DNA from: Malania oleifera
Taxonomy: Eukaryota; Streptophyta; Magnoliopsida; Santalales; Ximeniaceae
Length of the DNA stretch: 64,000 nucleotides
Reading direction: 5' to 3'
NCBI RefSeq assembly: GCF_029873635.1
Contig: NC_080423.1
Span: 111,493,087 to 111,557,086 of the forward strand
Shown here: positions 34,201 through 46,000 of the stretch, piece after piece
How positions within the stretch are numbered: position 1 is the first letter of the stretch
How the letters are laid out: every line of letters begins with the position of its first letter
Made by a program: the position numbers and the translations under genes
The notes under the pieces: model-generated
Seen by the model: the letters and a program-made list of their open reading frames with translations, nothing else
Databases searched by the model: none
What the model was told of the DNA's origin: nothing

Positions 34201-35906
34201 GGATTTGTATTGGATTTGAATAAGGTGTAATGTAAAAATTATATTGAAATTTATCTAAATCCAAATCCAAGGTCTGAAATCCATGCTCCCAAACGATACG
34301 TTAAGGTAGAATATTTATCATGATCTCTACTGAACCTCATTCTGCAGCTTGGGCAGGATATTTTCTGTTTCAAAGCACCATTTGTTGCTGCACTTATACT
34401 ATACATGTTCTAAAAATTGCACCTTCTTTTATTGATTCTTTTGTCTGTGGAATTGAGCTAGGATGGACGTGTAATTTGCTCTTCGATACCAACTTATGGA
34501 AAAGGGAAGGAAGCAGGAAATGAGGATGGTTATATAGTAGGAATGTCCACATGCTATCCTAGACCAGACTCAATCAAGATATCTGATGGCGAGACTTTGG
34601 TTTTGGAATCTAATTATAGCCGCATACAAAATCACACTGGAGTTATGGGCCTCTTCTACATTTTGGTTGCAGACCATTCGCCAGAGCACATTCCCTTTTT
34701 AGAGGCTGTAGCTCAGGTAATTTTTACTTGCTATATTTTCGTTTCATCTTTATGGTGATCTTCAACTACCATCACTCACCACCAAAAAGAAAAAAACAAA
34801 AAACAAAAACGAAACAAAAATTGCACGTTATGCTCTTGTTGGAATGGATGCTTAATGTCTTTGGGAATCTTGGTAATAAAGAATTCTATAATTTGAACAA
34901 TGATACTAATTAACACCTAACGGCGATCTTAAGAATGTATTGCTGCTCATTTTATGTGTGAGAAGTCTTGGGATATGTTAACGGTATCGATGTATTGACA
35001 AAGAACCTTTTTTTTTTTTTTTACGAAAACCATAATTTTATTAATAGCTCTCACTTATGGCGAAGAAATACCGTGATTACAAACATGACACATGGGATTT
35101 ACAAATAAACTATCAAAAAAACCAATACAAGTCTCTATCAAAACCCGAACCATTATCCAAGTAAAGCAATCTGAATATGCCTATATGTAATCAAAAGAAA
35201 CAAACTAAACATAAAAAAATTACGTGTAAAATGATGTCAATTACCTGTAAACAAAAATCAAAGGAAAACCAAATGATGACAATTAAAGACGAAAGTTTGG
35301 AATGTTCATCTTATCCATACGAATGAGACCTCTCATTTTACTCGGCAGCACATCACTTACAAAATATCTCCTTGTATTGCCTCTTTTGCCTTGACGAGCC
35401 AAGTAATCCGCCACCTGATTACCTTCTCTAAATTGGTGCATTATAGAGAACTGAAAACCTTGTAGCACCTCTTTTAACAATTATCAAAAGTCTCATGAGT
35501 ATCAGGAGGAGCAAATTCCAGATGTGAGTCGTCCCACCACCAATTCCAAATCGCTTTCAATACAAATATTCTAATATTCCCACTCTTTACAGAGTCGAAC
35601 ACCACTAGTAAGAGCCTACAACTCCGCTCCATTGTTAGTACCTGACTCAAATTTTTCAGAGAAAGCGGCCTTAATATTACCTGATGAGTTGCGGATGATA
35701 CCACGTAATGACAAAGCTCTTCAATGTTCTTGAGCAACTGAAACTAATTCTTTAGAATTTGGTTTTTGCAGGGGCGTGGAGGGATGAAATTCCCCATTTC
35801 TGTTTGGGTAGTAGCTTTTCTGGGAGTTGCAGTAGCAGTTGCTGTTGGTGTTGGTTACCTGCGTCGGCACGAAACAGAAGATGGTTACCAATCTATTGTC
35901 CTGTGA
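31216..35906 (+). CDS. SURNod19 family protein (stress up-regulated Nod19)
   Basis: Exons are 31216-32067, 33223-33381, 34462-34716 and 35772-35906, giving 466 residues plus stop; all introns are GT-AG and in phase. An N-terminal signal peptide (LLFLAILSLALS, about residues 9-20) is followed by the family core: SAVFLSPMFVMGPGSVVNKY, IALKSFDAEVVDEAGEPVP, HETYLHHW (86-93), GLGSETR, EEKWMLNVHAIDTRGVEDRL, LGCTECRCDLYN, GLHCCYDQTQCR and GVAHQHSGG (Hx1H at 324 and 326), then NHTGVMGLFYILVAD. A C-terminal membrane segment (VWVVAFLGVAVAVAVGVGYL, about 433-452) precedes RRHETEDGYQSIVL. The protein is predicted to be secretory-pathway and membrane-anchored with the Cys-rich body in the lumen or apoplast. 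Biochemical function is not established. An ATG at 31123 is in frame but would lie in the probable leader intron; 31216 puts the signal peptide first. Introns carry a solo LTR and a LINE. Confidence 0.93.
32436..32872. mobile_element. Solo LTR (Copia-like) in SURNod19 intron 1
   Basis: The 437-bp unit begins TGTTGAGGAATTG and ends CATAGCTCAACA, so it has TG...CA ends inside an inverted TGTTGAG/CTCAACA. Flanking pentamers GTTGG (32431-32435) and CTTGG (32873-32877) agree at four of five bases, consistent with an old target duplication. No internal region remains. Superfamily is inferred from size and general look. Confidence 0.65.
34191..34272. repeat. Small hairpin element in SURNod19 intron 2
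   Basis: CCTTGGATTTGGATTT at 34191-34206 is perfectly inverted as AAATCCAAATCCAAGG at 34257-34272, giving a 16-bp stem around a 50-base loop. It may be a short MITE. Related TTGGATTTG-type sequence occurs near 36465. Confidence 0.7.
35008..35708 (-). mobile_element. 5'-truncated LINE 3' end with RNase H domain (copy B), SURNod19 intron 3
   Basis: A T-run at 35008-35022 is the antisense poly(A) tail. The minus strand encodes RNase H pieces including HQFREGNQVADYLARQGKR, where the ...N-x-x-AD-x-LA motif is the C-terminal part of the domain. TGACAAAG flanks the element at 34996-35003 and 35709-35716, a plausible 8-bp target duplication. The insertion ends 63 bp before SURNod19 exon 4, so it leaves only a short stretch for the branch point and acceptor. 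Confidence 0.75.
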
Positions 35907-38900
35907 GTTTGTTAGTCCTACTTGCCTTGGTGTGTGATGCACCTGGGGATGCATAGACCTTTTTATCTCCTAATGATATGTAGTATGTAGTTATCTTCAG
36001 CAGCAACATAAAACTTTGCCCGGATCTATCTGACTGTGTATTACAAATAATCCGTTTGTCATAATATCAAAGACTATATATCCCGAGCATCCTATTTATA
36101 ATTTATATTTCTTGATAAAAGGATAAAGTGATTGAATCTAAATATGGAACCACCTTGCTCCCTCGAACCACATTTTCAAACGAAGATTTATACTTACGAA
36201 CCATGGCAATAGACTAAAATTGGATATTTGTGCAGGAGCAGAATCAAGCAGGCTGCAGATATATCATAGAAATTTGTATGTTATTCTGTTTGTGATGGTG
36301 GGGGATGTTTAAATGGGAATTGCCTGTGTATCACCCTCCCTTAACCGCACACTTGTTGTATGCATAGGAAGCATCAAATTTTTATTTCACCTACAACACC
36401 TTCATTTAATTCTTCACTTGATTTATTTTAAATTTATGTTTGGAAGCATGGATGTCAGACCCTAAAATTGGATTTGTACAAATTTCAATATAATTTTATA
36501 TTATATTTTATTTAAATTCAATATAAATTTAAATTCAAAACTTCTCTGAAGTTAAAGTTAATCCCTGACAAAGCAAACAAATATCCTTTTTAACTTTTTT
36601 GGGGGGAGGGGGGGGCAACTGGGAGAGAGTTTGCTATGGTGACTCTGTTGCTGTAGGATCCTACATTGAAATTCAATAATCTAATGATGGCTCTCACACT
36701 TTCATCCTCCATGAACCATTTGCTTTGGGGAGGGGGGAAGGGGCAAAGACATTCTACTCACAATTTCCTATCTAGGAATTACAAGATGTAAGATTAGGAA
36801 GACTTGATTTTACACTTGACATAGGCAAGGAAATTTGTCTATTGTAGTAAACCGTAAGATTTCTAGGTCTTTTAACTTTGTCAGTCACGGTTCAATGATG
36901 GATTCCATGAGTCACAGAGATTAATATTTAAAATGATCAATTTGAACTTAAGCAAGCATGTACAGAAAACATGAACTGTAACCTCTAGGGTATAGTTCAG
37001 GTGGTAATGCAGGCTGCAGGAGTGTTTCTTACGAGGTCAGGTGTTCAAACCCTCCTGAGTTCGTTTCTGTCCCTGGATTCTTGAAATTTACCACCCTTTG
37101 GAGTTGTGAGGTCGGCTTCAATGGGCATGAGATTAGTCACATGGACCGTAAAACGGACACGTGAAAATCCGGTGCGTAATCCAAAAAAAAGAAAACATAA
37201 ACTGTAACAAAAATGAACATGAGCATGAGCATATAAGGAAAACTTGAAGTGGAGCCAGACCCAACAGTTACAAAAATGAGCACGGGCATATCTTTCTTTT
37301 CCTCTGTCTTTGTATGCTTATAGTCATGTTTTTAAATTTATGGTAGGCATTTTGTCTAAAGACCTAAAGACCAAACAAAATATACGCATTTTATTATGAC
37401 AATCAGACAAGTTTCTTGAAAAATGATTGTTAATTTGTCTTATATTTATCTATACTTTTATATTATTATTATTAATATACATAAAATAAAATAAAAAAAG
37501 ACAAATAGTGTAAATTATGTTGTAAATAAAAATATCTCTTTTTGAAATGAAGACAAAAAATCCTAAATAAACAAATCGCGTGCTATGCATCAATGTATGA
37601 GTGGTGAAAAATCAAGTTGTAGATAAATGTATGATGTTTTAAAGCTAAGGCTAAATATTTTTAAAATAAATATTTTTTTATACTACATATTGAAGTATAA
37701 ATTGTGTAATTCATTGTGTGCATACAAATATTCTTTATTTTTTAAAAGTGAGATAAAATATTATTAAAAGAATTAAGTTGCCATAATATAAGTAATTAAT
37801 CCAAATTAAATAAAATTGTTTTTCAGTTTCTATTAAGTTATTTTTTGAACATAAAGGAAAAAAAATTAATTTGGTTTAATTAAGATATTGTTTGGGAATA
37901 TGAGTTTTGGATCTTAGAATTTGAGTGGGTTTTGATGAAACTAAATAAAATTTTATGCTACGTTTTGTCCAAATTTAAGGCCTACATTCGATGCTCTCAA
38001 ATGAAGGTAACAATATATTTATACTTTAAATTGAGGAAATGACAAATAAGATAAATCATTATATAAAAATATACATTTTTATATTTAAAATTAAGACAAA
38101 ATATTCCTAAAATAAAGTAAATTTTTTAACCAAAATTAGATAAAACTACATTTACAAAATCTAATTTCAATAAATTAAAATGTTTAACTTAAAAAAAAAA
38201 AAAAAAAATTGATTTGGCTAGAAAAAAAAATAAACTAGCAATATTATACATATAATATCTAAAATTAAAAATATTGTAAATTATTTTCTAATAAAAATTT
38301 TATATCTCTTGTAAGTAAAATATTGTAAAAAAATATATTTTTCAATAAAATGATGCACACATCCGTACTTCTATATTTAGTACGAAATTTTTTATTTTAT
38401 AGAAATGTTGGTATTATAAAAATTTACTTTAAAAAAAAAAAAGGATGTTTTTGTACACAAATTATTTTTTTTTTAGAAATTCTTAATTTTTTTTTAAAGA
38501 TAAGAATATTTTGTACATAAAATGATTATACTACGCTCCTTCATATACAATGTATATAAATATATCTTAAAAAATAAGAATATTTCTTATAATAAAATGA
38601 TCTACACACCTATACTTCTATTTATAGTATTTAAACTCATTTATTTTTTAAAAATTGATCTTACAAAATTCACAAATTATTTTATAATTATCCTATGTTT
38701 GAGAAAGGTTTTTAATTTAGTCAAAATCTAATATAAAGTTATATTAAATTTTACCAAAATCTACTTAAATCTAAACCTAAGATTATAAAATTTTTAAATA
38801 AATTTTGTTTATAAAATGACGACATGTGTAGTTTACTAGGAGGTAATTCTAGCTACTCAATCCAAAAGGTAACTGGAAGCTCCTCGTCTTTACCCACCAT

Positions 38901-38970
38901 CGAATGTGGTCGGCTTGTATTATTTTTAACAATGTGGCAATTAATAAACAATGGAGGAACAGATCACATA
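35907..38970. other. Intergenic spacer downstream of SURNod19
   Basis: It starts with the SURNod19 3' UTR. It includes a SINE at 36983-37190, G-rich tracts near 36600 and 36728, and strongly AT-rich DNA from about 37.4 kb onward. No further gene was seen. Confidence 0.7.
36983..37190 (+). mobile_element. tRNA-derived SINE with 18-bp target duplication
   Basis: Box A (GTATAGTTCAGGTGG, about 36990-37005) and box B (GGTGTTCAAACCC, about 37040-37055) are spaced as in a pol III promoter, and the element ends in an A-run. It is flanked by GAAAACATGAACTGTAAC (36965-36982) and GAAAACATAAACTGTAAC (37191-37208), which differ by one base. The body is not Au-like. The near-perfect flanks suggest a fairly recent insertion. 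Confidence 0.9.
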
Positions 38971-39052
38971 GTGGACGTGCCGGAGTGGTTATCGGGCATG
39001 ACTAGAAATCATGTGGGCTCTGCCCGCGCAGGTTCGAATCCTGCCGTCCACG
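38971..39052 (+). tRNA. tRNA-Ser, anticodon AGA
   Basis: Acceptor arm GTGGACG (38971-38977) pairs fully with CGTCCAC (39045-39051), with discriminator G at 39052. The D arm, the anticodon loop CTAGAAA (anticodon AGA at 39004-39006), the long variable arm (GGGCTCTGCCCG) characteristic of class II serine tRNA, and the T loop GGTTCGAATCC are all present. There is no intron, and CCA is not encoded, as normal for eukaryotes. A T-run at 39061-39065 can serve as the pol III terminator. Every arm is intact, so the gene is probably functional. It stands alone in AT-rich DNA. Confidence 0.97.
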
Positions 39053-39069
39053 CCGATTCATTTTTGTTT

Positions 39070-39113
<44 letters not shown>

Positions 39114-40857
39114 TTATTTCTTTTTTTTATTTTGCAAAATCCTAAGTATAGGATTTCTTCCAATTAAATATCAATAAATTTTTCATCATTTTTGATTTTT
39201 TAAATCGTAACTTGCTACCTAAATTTTTTAAAGTTCTTATTTTCTGTTTGGTTAGTGATCAATTAATGAGTCTTTTTTTTTTAACTTAAAATTTATTTTT
39301 TTAGTGGTACTTGAAGGTCTACTCTATATTTTGAAATTTTATCTTTAATAATTTGAACAATTTTTTGAGTAAAATACAAAAGTAACAAATAAATTCTTTT
39401 GATATATTATAAATTCTGTATTTACAATAAAAAACCTTAACATATAATTTTTTTTCAGTGAAAATATTAATAAATTTATTACAAATTTTCATTATAATTT
39501 CTACTTAAAAATCTTTATAATCAATTTACAAGTATTTATACTTTATTTTTTTTGCGGTACTTTTTGGTCCATTATATTTTTAAAATTAATAAAAATAGTT
39601 TTTTAAATTTTGTATGTAATGATGTTAGATACTTTACAATAATTTAATAATACGTCAAAAGAATTTAATCGTTTTTATTTTTAGATTTTCCATATTTACA
39701 AAAGAAATCTTAAGATGTGACTTCTTTCAATGAAAATATTAATAATTTATTGTAATTCTCAATTATAATTTTCACTTAAAATCTTTATAATCATTACTTT
39801 TTGTTTATTAAATTATCAATTATTGAGCTTTTTAAATTTAAAGAAGGCTTTACTTGTTTTATAATGAAATGTACCTTTTGTTTTATAAATTGTAATTACT
39901 AGTTGTAGGCAGACACATTACTATTTTTTAAGGAAATAATAGAGAATTAAGAAGATAACAAAATTGTTTAAATTTTCTAACACTTTTTAGAAAAAAATTA
40001 CTATTTTTAAGGTGTAGTGGGGAGTTAAGAAAATATTAAATTTATTAATTTTTATATTTACATGACATTATAGGTTAAAAAAATAGAAATTATACACACA
40101 CACACACACACACACATACACACACACACACACATTTATTTTGTAAAAAAAACTTAAATATAGGACTTCTTTTGATGAAATGTTAATACATTTTTTAAAG
40201 GGGTACGATCAAAAGATAATGATCAATTGTAATTTTTTAAAAAATAATTTAAAAATAAATTTAGTTTATTAAATTAACTATTTATTCACATTTTGTAAAT
40301 ATTGTTGCTATAAGTTAAATTAAATTGAAGGCATTTTTTAAAAGATGATTAAAAAAATAGTAAGGATAAGAGAATTGTGTTTATTTCATTTTTGAGTCAA
40401 ATTTATTTTTAAATTTAAATATGATCCAATTTAAAATAAAAAATTAAAATGTAAATTTATCCAAATTTTCTCGAGTTCAATTTTTTTAATCTATTTTATC
40501 TTACTTTTAAGATATAGTAATATTTTTTATTTACAAAATGATTACCTTTATTCATACTTTCATATATTATATGTGAGTAAACTGTATTTTATTTAATTTT
40601 TTTAGTCTTTGGGTCCAAATATTTAATTATCTAAATTTGATTTTATAAATGTAATTTTATCCAATTTTAATTTGTTTATTTAATTTATGAATTTCTTGTT
40701 TTAGTTTTAAAATATAAGGATATCTTCGATCCCAAAATTCATTTATCTCATATATAATTTTATTAGTTTATATATTAGATAGAGTTATTGATATACCACA
40801 AATATATTAGTATGAAAACTGACCTACCCTAAATTAAAAGAAGACCTTACACTACAT
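39053..40857. other. AT-rich spacer between tRNA-Ser and the Tat element
   Basis: Apart from the (AT)n tract above and a (CA)n tract at 40093-40134, I see only AT-rich sequence. No gene or classified repeat was found. Confidence 0.75.
39074..39111. repeat. (AT)n microsatellite just after the tRNA gene
   Basis: About 19 AT units start 22 bp downstream of the tRNA-Ser gene and immediately after its probable terminator. Confidence 0.95.
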
Positions 40858-41219
40858 TGATGAGGGCGGTTATGAAACCACTTAAGTCAATTGCTCAGTC
40901 AAAGCAATTTACGCATGTGCTCTAATGCTCATAATGGTTAGAGCGATTCACGCTACAATAATTCGCTCATAAATGGCATACCACCCTTAGGTCAAACTCT
41001 ACCATTATAAAAGGGGATTCAGAGAAAAGGTAAGATCATCTCATTCTAACCTATTCTACTGTTGCATAAAACCTCTCTAACAAATTTCTTACTTAGGCAT
41101 CAGAGTGATCCCTCGGAGTACAACCTGGGTCCTCCAAGCCGGTCATATTTTCCTCTTTTTTCAAGTGATCGTGATTGAGAAACATCTCAAAGGTCGTTCA
41201 ACTTTTTCATTCAGCAACA
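40858..41219 (+). repeat. Candidate left LTR of the Tat element
   Basis: The right edge is firm: ...CATTCAGCAACA followed at once by the primer-site region. The left edge at TGATGAGGGCGG is only a guess from a TG start. A TATAAAAGGGG-type promoter motif (ATTATAAAAGGGG near 41013) fits an LTR. No partner LTR was found in the window. Confidence 0.5.
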
Positions 41220-43009
41220 GTTGGTGCCGTCTGTGGGAAACACTTCTGAGAGGTTTTCTTCTTGTTCCCAATCTTCGATCTTTGAATCATGACCACATCC
41301 AACAACTCAAAGTCAGGGCCTATTGTGGGTGATCAATCACCCCAGTCCATTCACTCTGCACCCGATGACCATTCCAGTGTGATGAGGGGAGAATTCCTTA
41401 CCTTCCAGAGGAGAATGGAAGACATGACAGCTTCCCAAAAGAAGATGGAGGACATGTTCAATATGATCCTGCAGCAAAAGGGTCATAGAGAGCTTGTTCC
41501 CCGCCATCAATAAGTTCCCGAATCACATGAAAAGGTTGCAAACCCAAAGGAAAGTATGAAAAAATCAACCCCGTAAAGAAGGTGGAAGACGCAAATAGCG
41601 TAGGGATTAACGAACAACGATCAAACGAGCTAAAGGAGAGGATCAAGAAAATTGACCAACTAGAAAAGATGATGAAGGAGTATCACACTAACCCATCCTG
41701 TGGGGAGACCTCGTTGAAGTCTTTAGATCCGCCCTTCACCATAGAAGTAATGGATGTCCCATTACCAAGTAAGTTCAAAATGCCCAGCTTTGAAAGGTAT
41801 GAAGGCTCGTCTGATCTAGTTGACCACTTGGATACCTTTAAGGTGCTAATGCAATTGCAAGGCGCACCGAATGTCATCATGTGTCATGTATTTGTCGCCA
41901 CTTTTAAGGGGAATGTTAAGGCATGGTGTCGGACCCTAAAGCCTGGATCCATTGATTCCTTTTCTGAGATGGAGCTGCAATTTACCTAGCACTTCATCAG
42001 CAGCCTTGGGATAGCTAAAATCTTGGCTTATTTGATGAGTCTCGTCCAAGGAGAAAGGGAGACGTTGGAAAAGTTCATACATCGTTTCGTTGTTGCAACC
42101 CTGGAGATTCGCAACTTGGATCATGGGGAGGCGCTGGCGGCCCTAACAACGGCCCTCCAACCTGGGAACTTCTTGTACTCGCTGAGAAAGAAGCCCCTAG
42201 CCAATATGGGAGAACTAATGGCACGGGCACAGAAGTATATCAACTTGAAGGAGGTGATGGACACAAGGAGAGACCGAGTTGATTTGAAAAAAAAAAAGCT
42301 TAAGGGATATGGGTGAGGCCTCCAAAACAGTTAAAAGGCAAGAGAGTAGCAAGCTGCAGAGCAGCCCTAAGGGTTAAGACATACGAGTAAGTTGTTGTCC
42401 TACACTCCCCTAAATGTCTCGCGTACCAATATCCTAATGCATATCAAAGAAATAGGGTATGTTTCATGACCCGAGCCTATGTGTGCACCATCACATAAGC
42501 GAAACATGTCAAAATTCTTTCAGTTCCACAGGAATTATGGGCATGACACAAAGGAGTGCATTCACCTCAAGAACGAAATTGAGGCTTAGATAAAAAGGGG
42601 GTATTTATCAGGGTTTGTGAAAAGAGGAGATCGCCGAACGGAAGCTCGCAAGCATAAAAAACCTAAAGTAGAACAGAAGGGGGAACAGATTGTTGAGGAG
42701 ATTGTTGTAATCTTTGGCAGACCAGCCAGTGGATGAGATAATGGAGGTGTCCACAAAAGGTATGCAAAACAAGTGCTCTAGACACAAAGAAAGGATTCGA
42801 ATTACAAAAAACAAAGGATCACCTTCACAAGAGAAGACGAAGAAGGTGTGTAGCAGCCTCATGATGATGCCTTGGTGGTGTCACTATTGGTGGCCAACTA
42901 CAGAATAAGGAGGGTGTTGATATCAGAGTTCAACCGATATAATCTTCTAGTCGGTGTTGCAGGAGATGAAGATTAGGAAAGAACGACTAAAACCGATAGT
43001 AGGCTCACC

Positions 43010-46000
43010 AAGGTTTGGGTCCTTAACTACCAAAAATAATATTTATAAACCTAACTATCCCAAGTTCAATAGAAAGTGAGTAAGTCGGGTATCAATCCAT
43101 AGAAACTTAAAGCGCAGTTATCAAACCACTTCTAAATTAGTTTATTATAACCTTATTATGAAAAAGAAGTAAAAGATGATATTTTTTATTTTTGTTTTCT
43201 ATCCAACTACTAAAAGCACTTAAACAAAAGCAAGTAAATCTACACTACTAGAAAATGAGAAAATGTCTATGTTGCCCTACTCCTACAAAGTGATACTAGA
43301 GTTGACTCAGACGTTGGACGTCATGCTTCTAACTACACTAATCTAGACTTCCATAGAAGTACTAACCCAAGCGGGCCAAAGCAGGAAAGGGGCGATCAAG
43401 GGCACAGGGTAGCAAGGGTGCAGCAACTGTCCGGAGTATGGTCGGGAACCAGAGTATACCCTATCTCAATGATAACTGTACGAACTCGAACTGTGATATA
43501 TGGGTTTAAATAGATAAGAGAGGGGCAAATTGAAAATTTAGCAGGATTCGTCGACGAAGCCAGAGTTCGTCGACGAAGCCTATGTTAGCCTCGTCGACAA
43601 AGTTTAGAGGCTCGTCGATGAGGAGAAGCTAAGGAGTTTCGAGAAACCGATGATATCAAGATTTGTCGACGAATCCACCGTCTCATCGACGACAAGACTA
43701 TAGAGCCTCGTCGACGAGGACACCATATCGTCAATGAGTTTGGCCGAGTCAAAGGGCTATAAATATCATTTCTCATTGCTAAACCATTAAGAAAACTAAA
43801 TCTTATCTCTCTCTCTCTCTAGAACTCTTACTACTCACTATCTCTCTAGATTTCTTCGTCGTTCGTCACGAGAATCATGAATCTGAAGTTACCTTGAGGA
43901 TCGTGGAAGGATTCTCTACGAGTTCTACGGATCGGAATCCCGTTTCGGAGAATTTTGGGTTCTAACGAAAAATCGAGGTAAGGCTCGATTTTCAATTATG
44001 ATCCGGTAGTTTTGTAGGGAACAGTCTTATGAGTATATTCTGTACTGTAATTTGTAGGTTTTGGAACTCGGTTCGCTGCTTATGGATCTTAGAGTTCTAA
44101 ATTTTTTATTCGGGGAAAATGTAAGGGGAATTGTGTTTATATCGGTTATTTTTCGGTGGAACTGTGGTTCAGGGTCCTGTGTGTGTTTTGGCTACTCATT
44201 TTGGGGGATCTAACGGGGAAAACTATGGGTTTTTCATGATTACAGTTTTGGGAAAAAGGGAGCGACGGGCTGCATCCCTGGTTTTGTTGAAAACCGAACG
44301 TATATGTTGATTTATACTGTGTTATAAGGATGACCGTGCCTTGACTTGTTTAAATTGTATTTTTTTGGAAAATCATGATTTTAGATTACCAAATGGGTGT
44401 GGTTTGTTTGGTTATATGAGCATGCATGAGTGTGTGTTTGGTTAAATGGCTAATAGGAACGGGGTTTGAATTTGTTTTAGGTATTGAGAGTGTTCAACTC
44501 TATATTTGAGGGCGTGTGTTTATCGCCTGCCACGTAGGTAAAAGTGTCCGGCTCTATATCCGAGGGTGTGAGCCTATACCAGCTGAACACCAAAGGGTGT
44601 GGATCCACCAATTAGTGCCGATACGACGCCATGGGAGTCTGGGACTAGCTATGTGCCAATGGCGCCGTGCTTCGTGGGTTGGCTACGAGCCAAAACCGAA
44701 TTGTAGCGGACCAGCTTCGGGCCAAGGGGTGTGACAACACCGGGTAGATCGTGGGCGTGTGTATGCGTGTGTGTATGCGTGTATACATTGTGTAAAATTA
44801 GTACTGGACTGCATTTAACTGCGTGTATGTTGCATCATGATAACACTCAAATGCCACACATCGATATAACATATGTTCTTCCTTACTGAGAGGTGTCTCA
44901 CCCTTATTGTACGTACATTTTTACAGGTCTTTCGAGTAATCGGAACTAGCGTTCTGGTGTTGGGAGCGTAGTGGCCGGTGTACTGTGGTTAGCGCTTGGG
45001 TAAGTGCTAGGACTGTGTTTTGATGGGTTGCCATTTTGGGATGTGTTGGGCACCCAGTTGTACGTTGTATGATAAAGTCTGTTCTGCTCTTGTATAAACT
45101 CTGGTATGGTACTACATATATATATATAGAATGACCTTTTCCGCTTGCGTATATTTTGTTGTATTTGGATGTGTTTAGGGTGCCTGAAAACCCCACGAGG
45201 TCGGACCCTTATCCTTTGTACTGTATCTGTGGATGGTTTGTATGATACAGGGACAGGTTAGACTACATTTTCACCCCTGGGTCCCATTTTAGGGTTTGGG
45301 ATGTGACAATAATGAACACCTTTGCGGTTCCGCAGCCAACTACTTCCCTCTAACTGATATGCAGAAGTGCTTATCCTTGTCTGCAATCTTTCATCAAACA
45401 CACAGCAAGTAAATGGAAAGCAGTAAATGAAAGCGTGAGTAAAAAGATCATCCCTTTATCATTCAAAACGTTTATCACTAACGCCATAAGTACAAAAGGA
45501 GATCATATAATATACACAACTGGTAGATGAACGTTGTTGGTTGTCACAAGTCGTTGGACACTCCACACACGAACCAAAACTACTCTACTTCTATTCTAAC
45601 TTGGCTCTCAATGACTTCCTAGGTCAGTCACTAACCTAAGAGAGGCCAAAGAGGAATCCAAAGCTTGTATTCATAGCAAATACTTATAAGATCTAGGGTT
45701 TACAAGGTTTGTTTTACTAATTATGAAAGTTTGCAGCAAATCTCACGCAGAAGATCGTCGTTGTTGACCAAGTCGCCCCTCTGTCATTCTTGTGCGTGCC
45801 CTAGTCGGAACTCGTGGGAAGTCAGGGATTTGAATCTTCAATGTCTTCGAATTCATCATGTCTCAGGGTCTTGATGGTCGATCTGATGGTCGAGACTTAC
45901 AGGATCTCAATCTTCAGGAAGTCTTAGTATCTCGTCATGGTCGCCCCTGAAGGCCTCTTGGTCAGACACTTCGTCGAGACTCTTGGTATTTATTCTCTCA

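Noticed and set aside
35959-36290. Possible further SURNod19 exon after the stop codon
   Set aside because: The C-terminal membrane segment and short tail already end in a stop at 35904-35906, and no conserved sequence follows.
38824-39177. 117-codon open frame across the tRNA gene
   Set aside because: It runs through the tRNA-Ser and the (AT)n tract, and its translation shows no protein family.
40920-40965. GGTTAGAGCGATTCACGC considered as a second tRNA
   Set aside because: Only a box-A-like fragment is present. No cloverleaf can be formed, and it lies in the candidate LTR of the Tat element.
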